Assembly (NCBI GenBank): GCA_964429695.1
Contig: CAYSCS010000025.1
Span: 1-44,609, forward strand
Length of the DNA stretch: 44,609 nt
Reading direction: 5' to 3'
From: CAYSCS01 sp964429695
Lineage (GTDB): Bacteria; Acidobacteriota; Aminicenantia; Aminicenantales; Aminicenantaceae
Notes under the pieces: generated by a model
The model's database searches: none
What the model saw: the letters and a program-made list of their open reading frames with translations, nothing else
What the model was told of the DNA's origin: nothing
In this document: positions 42,119 through 44,609 of the stretch, one piece after another
Position numbering within the stretch: the stretch's first letter is position 1
How the letters are laid out: each line of letters opens with the position of its first letter
Program-made: the position numbers and the translations under genes

Positions 42119-42364
42119 TTATTTCTCAAACTCAAGAACTACCATTTTCAAGCTAGATTTCTCCCCCTTGAGTATCATTACCCGGGAAGGAGGGATTCCA
42201 AAACGAGAGGAAACGAGTCTTAAAAGTTCGGCGTTGGCTTTTCCTTTTGTGGGGGGAGAATGGAGGAAAGCCTTGTACTCAGAAGGGCCCACTTTTTCAA
42301 TCTTGCTTTCTCGAGCACAAGGCGTGACTTTCACCTTGATCAAAATCTTCGAGCTCTGGCTCAC
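42119..42364 (-). CDS. DUF167/YggU-family protein
   Basis: 81 residues with the family core KVKVTPCARESKI, YKAFLHSPPTKGKANAELLRLVSSRF and VMILKGEKSSLKMVVLEF. Function is not established. It sits 30 bases after the YggT-family gene, the usual pairing. Confidence 0.93.
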   Translation of the reverse strand: MSQSSKILIKVKVTPCARESKIEKVGPSEYKAFLHSPPTKGKANAELLRLVSSRFGIPPSRVMILKGEKSSLKMVVLEFEK

Positions 42365-42394
42365 TCAATCCTCTCCAGAAAGCAAACGACAATC

Positions 42395-42721
42395 TCAAAG
42401 AAAACCCAAATTCTCTTTCCTCAACAGCTCTGCTGCATAAAGGGACAATGACTTCACCAGAAAGAGGTCGACAAACATCATCCCCAAGATGGCGAGAAAA
42501 GGACTAAGGTCAATCCCTCCTATTTTGTGAGGAGGTATCACTCTTCGCAGAGGCTTCAAAAGGGGTTCTGTAAGATAATAAAGGACTAACTTGAGCTGGT
42601 AAAGATAGGGAGAATGAAGCCAGGAAAAAATAACACGGAAAATGATAATCCACATATAAACCACGAGCACAATATGAGCAATCTTCGCCACGGCACTCAA
42701 AAAATTGGCAAATAATATCAC
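42395..42721 (-). CDS. YggT-family membrane protein
   Basis: 108 residues with two membrane segments (about 5-30 and 69-93). LVVYMWIIIFRVIFSWL and the loop LYYLTEPLLKPLRRVIPPHKIGGIDLSPF are the family signature. YggT-like proteins are linked to cell-division-type gene neighbourhoods and thylakoid or nucleoid organisation. No such neighbours are visible here. Confidence 0.92.
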   Translation of the reverse strand: MILFANFLSAVAKIAHIVLVVYMWIIIFRVIFSWLHSPYLYQLKLVLYYLTEPLLKPLRRVIPPHKIGGIDLSPFLAILGMMFVDLFLVKSLSLYAAELLRKENLGFL

Positions 42722-42768
42722 TTCTCCCTTCTCCGCAAAATATTATTAAACATCTTGACGAATTTCAG

Positions 42769-43536
42769 TTATTTTAGAATATCCTTGTACTTTAAGAAAA
42801 GCTCTTTAAGTTGATTCTTTGTCACCACATAACCACTTAGATGCAGAGAAAAAGTTGAACGCAGGGGGTCGTTGGATTTGATGAGGATGTACTCACGAAT
42901 CACTCCTTTTTTTTCTTGAGAAGGAACCCTGATTTCTATTCTGGAAGTTTTTCCAGCGGCGATTTTTAGGGGAAAAGCCACCCGCTTACCCTCCGAGAAG
43001 AACGAAGCCTCATCGTGTGTAAACTCTACGCTCAATTCCAAATCACCCGCGTTTTTTACCTTCACTTCCCCAAGAATATCTTCCGGCTCGACAACTAATC
43101 CTACATCAAGGCTAAAGCGGTCGAGTTCTATCCTGGGTCGGGGAGGGACTTGGATCAAAGCTGTAACCTCAAGTTGAGCCTGAGGCTGAGAGGGATCATT
43201 TGATTCAACAAAGATGTATTTGCTCACTCTCCCTTCGTATCCCCTCGTGGCAAAATTGACCTTCAACTCCCCTTTTTCCCCTGGCTGGACTTCCTGAGTA
43301 GAGAGGAGGGCAGCGGTGCATCCGCAGGAAGTCTTTACCTTAGTGATTTTTAGAGCAGCATTCCCCTCATTCTTAAAAATAAAAACGTAAGAAAGAACCT
43401 CACCCTCTTTAACACTCCCAAAATCATGTACCCTTTCGGTAAAAACTATTTTCGGCTTTTCTTTCTGATAGAGGCTAAAGGCGAAGAAAAAAATAAGGGT
43501 AGCTACTGAAATAATTTCTTTTCTTTTAATAACCAT
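42769..43536 (-). CDS. Exported protein with tandem DUF1573 (Ig-like) domains
   Basis: 255 residues with one N-terminal hydrophobic segment (about 8-22), probably a signal anchor. Domain 1 (about 33-130): HDFGSVKEGEVLSYVFIFKNEG and the hallmark TSCGCTAA. Domain 2 (about 138-240): a similar ASH-like fold lacking CGC. It is probably extracytoplasmic. The function of DUF1573 is unknown. Upstream of yggT with a 47-base gap. Confidence 0.88.
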   Translation of the reverse strand: MVIKRKEIISVATLIFFFAFSLYQKEKPKIVFTERVHDFGSVKEGEVLSYVFIFKNEGNAALKITKVKTSCGCTAALLSTQEVQPGEKGELKVNFATRGYEGRVSKYIFVESNDPSQPQAQLEVTALIQVPPRPRIELDRFSLDVGLVVEPEDILGEVKVKNAGDLELSVEFTHDEASFFSEGKRVAFPLKIAAGKTSRIEIRVPSQEKKGVIREYILIKSNDPLRSTFSLHLSGYVVTKNQLKELFLKYKDILK

Positions 43537-43554
43537 CTTCTTTCTTTTTTTAAA

Positions 43555-43583
43555 ATATTAACATTTTTAATGAAATTTAGCAA
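43555..43583 (-). promoter_or_regulatory. Possible promoter of the DUF1573-yggT-yggU-nupC group
   Basis: On the minus strand TTGCTA (43583-43578), 17 bases, TAATAT (43560-43555). Each box matches four of six. The start of the DUF1573 gene lies about 15-20 bases beyond, after AGAAAGAAG. Confidence 0.35.
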
Positions 43584-43941
43584 AAACATACGGAATGCGA
43601 GGCATATAACCCTCCTGCGTTTTTTTTCGGCCCTAAAAATCTTTTTCGCATCCCGCTGAGAAGTAGCTTGATTGGTTTCTCACCTTTTTATATTTAGAGC
43701 TTATATCTTCTGTACTCTTCAGCTATCCTTTCTAAGCCAGATAAAGGAGAGTTTCGGAAAATTCTCTCTTCAACACTCCTAAAGGCTTATTAACCATGAA
43801 TAGGGTAAAAAAGATAATTTTTTAAAAAATATTGAAACGCATATGAAATTTAGAGTTCCTCACCACCCTTCTCCTTCCAAATATTACTCTCCTAACTTCC
43901 GTAGATTCCATGTCTTAATCCAAACTAGAGCTCTCCCTTAT
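43584..43941. other. Non-coding stretch between the DUF1573 gene and the insertion-sequence remnant
   Basis: AT-rich, with stop codons in all frames and no tRNA. A T8 run at about 43620-43627 follows an imperfect stem. I see nothing else. Confidence 0.4.
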
Positions 43942-43968
43942 TTGTCTCATGAGAAAATCTATATGAAA
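43942..43968. repeat. Extra copy of the insertion-sequence terminal repeat
   Basis: Twenty-one of 27 positions match the terminal repeat that starts 36 bases further right (43978), in the same orientation. It is either a duplicated element end or the relic of another copy. Confidence 0.6.
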
Positions 43969-43977
43969 GCCTAATCA

Positions 43978-44481
43978 TTGCCTCACGTAAGAATCTATAC
44001 GAAAATTTGTGCAGTTGCTCTCTGTTTTTTGAAGCCGCCACAGCTTGTCTTTTAATCTCTCTATTTCTGTCTTTAATCTGAGTCTATTCCCAGCGGGGGA
44101 AAAGGCAACCTCTGTTTTATCCTCTTCAGAGCCTGGAAGGTCCAGACCTAAGCTCGATTACGTAAGGCCGCGGTTTCTGCCCAACCGCAGGCCACATCGG
44201 TGGCGTTCAGGCGCATGAGATGACTTTCCGACCACAGTGGCGCAATAACCAGCTGGCATAACAGCGATGATAACCGGTAATACAAACAAACGCTTCCAAT
44301 ACTCGACCTTTTTCCCTCTTCGAGCCTCTCTGATACCTTTTGGCCAGCTCCTTTAACACTGCTCGCTTAACTTTCATCTCTAATCCCATGTGCTTGCCCC
44401 CTGGCTAATATCACCCCGATATTTAATGGCTCTACCGGCCAGATGGCAAGATGATTTCGTGTCGATTCTCTCGTGAGGCAA
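43978..44481 (-). mobile_element. Internally deleted insertion-sequence remnant with terminal inverted repeats
   Basis: The 27-bp ends at 43978-44004 and 44455-44481 are inverted copies of each other at 23 of 27 positions (both begin TTGCCTCACG and end ACGAAA reading inward). Between them are four collinear fragments of one integrase-type transposase, in order on the minus strand. The element is about 504 bp, roughly a third of a full-length member. No target-site duplication is evident in the immediate flanks, so it is old or arose by deletion. Confidence 0.85.
43987..44389 (-). pseudogene. Transposase pseudogene (helix-turn-helix plus rve-type integrase core)
   Basis: Fragments in order: (1) 44389-44207, an N-terminal HTH, starting MGLEMKVKRAVLKELAKRYQ and reading ITGYHRCYASWLLRHCGR; (2) a shifted frame from 44217, LRLNATDVACGWAETAALRN, which holds a catalytic Asp of the DDE core, ending at a TAG (44150-44148) where Gln is expected; (3) in the same frame, WTFQALKRIKQRLPFPPLGI then DSD, the second catalytic Asp region, ending in TAA; (4) in another frame, LKTEIERLKDKLWRLQK, the family C-terminus. 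At least two deletions, one nonsense change and frameshifts make it non-functional. Confidence 0.85.
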
Positions 44482-44532
44482 CTCGTTCCGTTGACACGAG
44501 CCGCGCCTTTTAGATACAATGGACGCACTTCG

Positions 44533-44609
44533 ATGACGGAAAAGAAAATCCTCATTGTCGATTACGACAACGCCAGCTTGGAATTGCTGAGCCAGCTGTT
44601 CCGGAGCCA
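44533..44609 (+). CDS. N-terminus of a response-regulator receiver protein (partial)
   Basis: Begins ATG at 44533 and runs off the window: MTEKKILIVDYDNASLELLS then QLFRS. ILIVD is the first strand and acidic pocket of a receiver domain, and the following helix ELLSQLF fits. The usual second Asp of the VDD pair is Tyr here, although the next residue is Asp. The phosphorylated Asp and output domain are beyond the edge. The GC content rises here compared with the rest of the window. Confidence 0.75.
   Translation, partial: MTEKKILIVDYDNASLELLSQLFRS

Noticed and set aside
43610..43630. Terminator near the T8 run at the right end
   Set aside because: The preceding stem has mismatches and wobble pairs only, and no plus-strand gene lies upstream.
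1..44609. CRISPR arrays, rRNA genes, prophage genes
   Set aside because: No regularly spaced direct repeats, no conserved rRNA segments and no phage structural genes were seen.

Overview
This 44.6-kb window is AT-rich bacterial DNA with tightly packed operons, many 4-base ATGA stop/start overlaps and strong GGAGG ribosome-binding sites. Genes include bacterial L21/L27, Obg, LigA, TopA, three tRNAs and a large oxygen-sensitive iron-sulfur/hydrogenase locus. This suggests an anaerobic, H2-metabolising bacterium, probably uncultured. I cannot place the phylum from sequence alone.

Layout. 1-220: the start of an unidentified gene running off the left edge, possibly a transposase. 452-8540 (mostly +): exported TPR protein, ligA, a DUF4388-like/DnaJ/TPR protein on the minus strand, a nitrilase-type amidase gene overlapping nadE, rsmI, and an Hsp20 gene with its own promoter and terminator. 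8622-13266 (-): rplU-rpmA-obg-nadD-rsfS from a clear promoter, then rlmH-dksA-comF. 13318-14882: tRNA-Val (+), tRNA-Lys and tRNA-Glu (-), a small membrane protein and a lipoprotein.

15212-31833 (+) is the outstanding region. One promoter with a leader of about 200 nt precedes some 14 close or overlapping genes. In order they are HdrC, HdrB, an N-terminal half of HdrA, a signalling block (DRTGG, RsbW-like ATPase, sensory [FeFe]-hydrogenase-like protein, second DRTGG, PHP phosphoesterase, second ATPase), NuoE, a [2Fe-2S] protein, a 1023-residue NuoF-GltD fusion, a NuoG-like N-terminus fused to the C-terminal half of HdrA, and MvhD-MvhG-MvhA [NiFe]-hydrogenase. A terminator follows, then the hydrogenase maturation protease, hypB and hypA. 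The locus looks like an [FeFe] HydABC-type NAD(P)-linked hydrogenase operon whose catalytic H-cluster module has been replaced by HdrA/Mvh modules. The natural reading is a multi-flavin, flavin-based electron-bifurcating complex linking H2, NAD(P)(H), ferredoxin and an Hdr-type acceptor. HdrA is encoded as two complementary pieces about 7.7 kb apart.

31839-35005 (+): methyltransferase, UbiA-like prenyltransferase, MgtC-like protein, rdgB. 35070-43536 (-): comEA-like gene, then universal stress protein-dprA-topA-xer as one operon, a CNT nucleoside transporter, and yggU, yggT and DUF1573 genes. Late-competence-type genes (comF, comEA, dprA) occur at three places. 43942-44481 is a decayed, internally deleted insertion sequence with recognisable terminal inverted repeats. 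The first residues of a response regulator begin at 44533.
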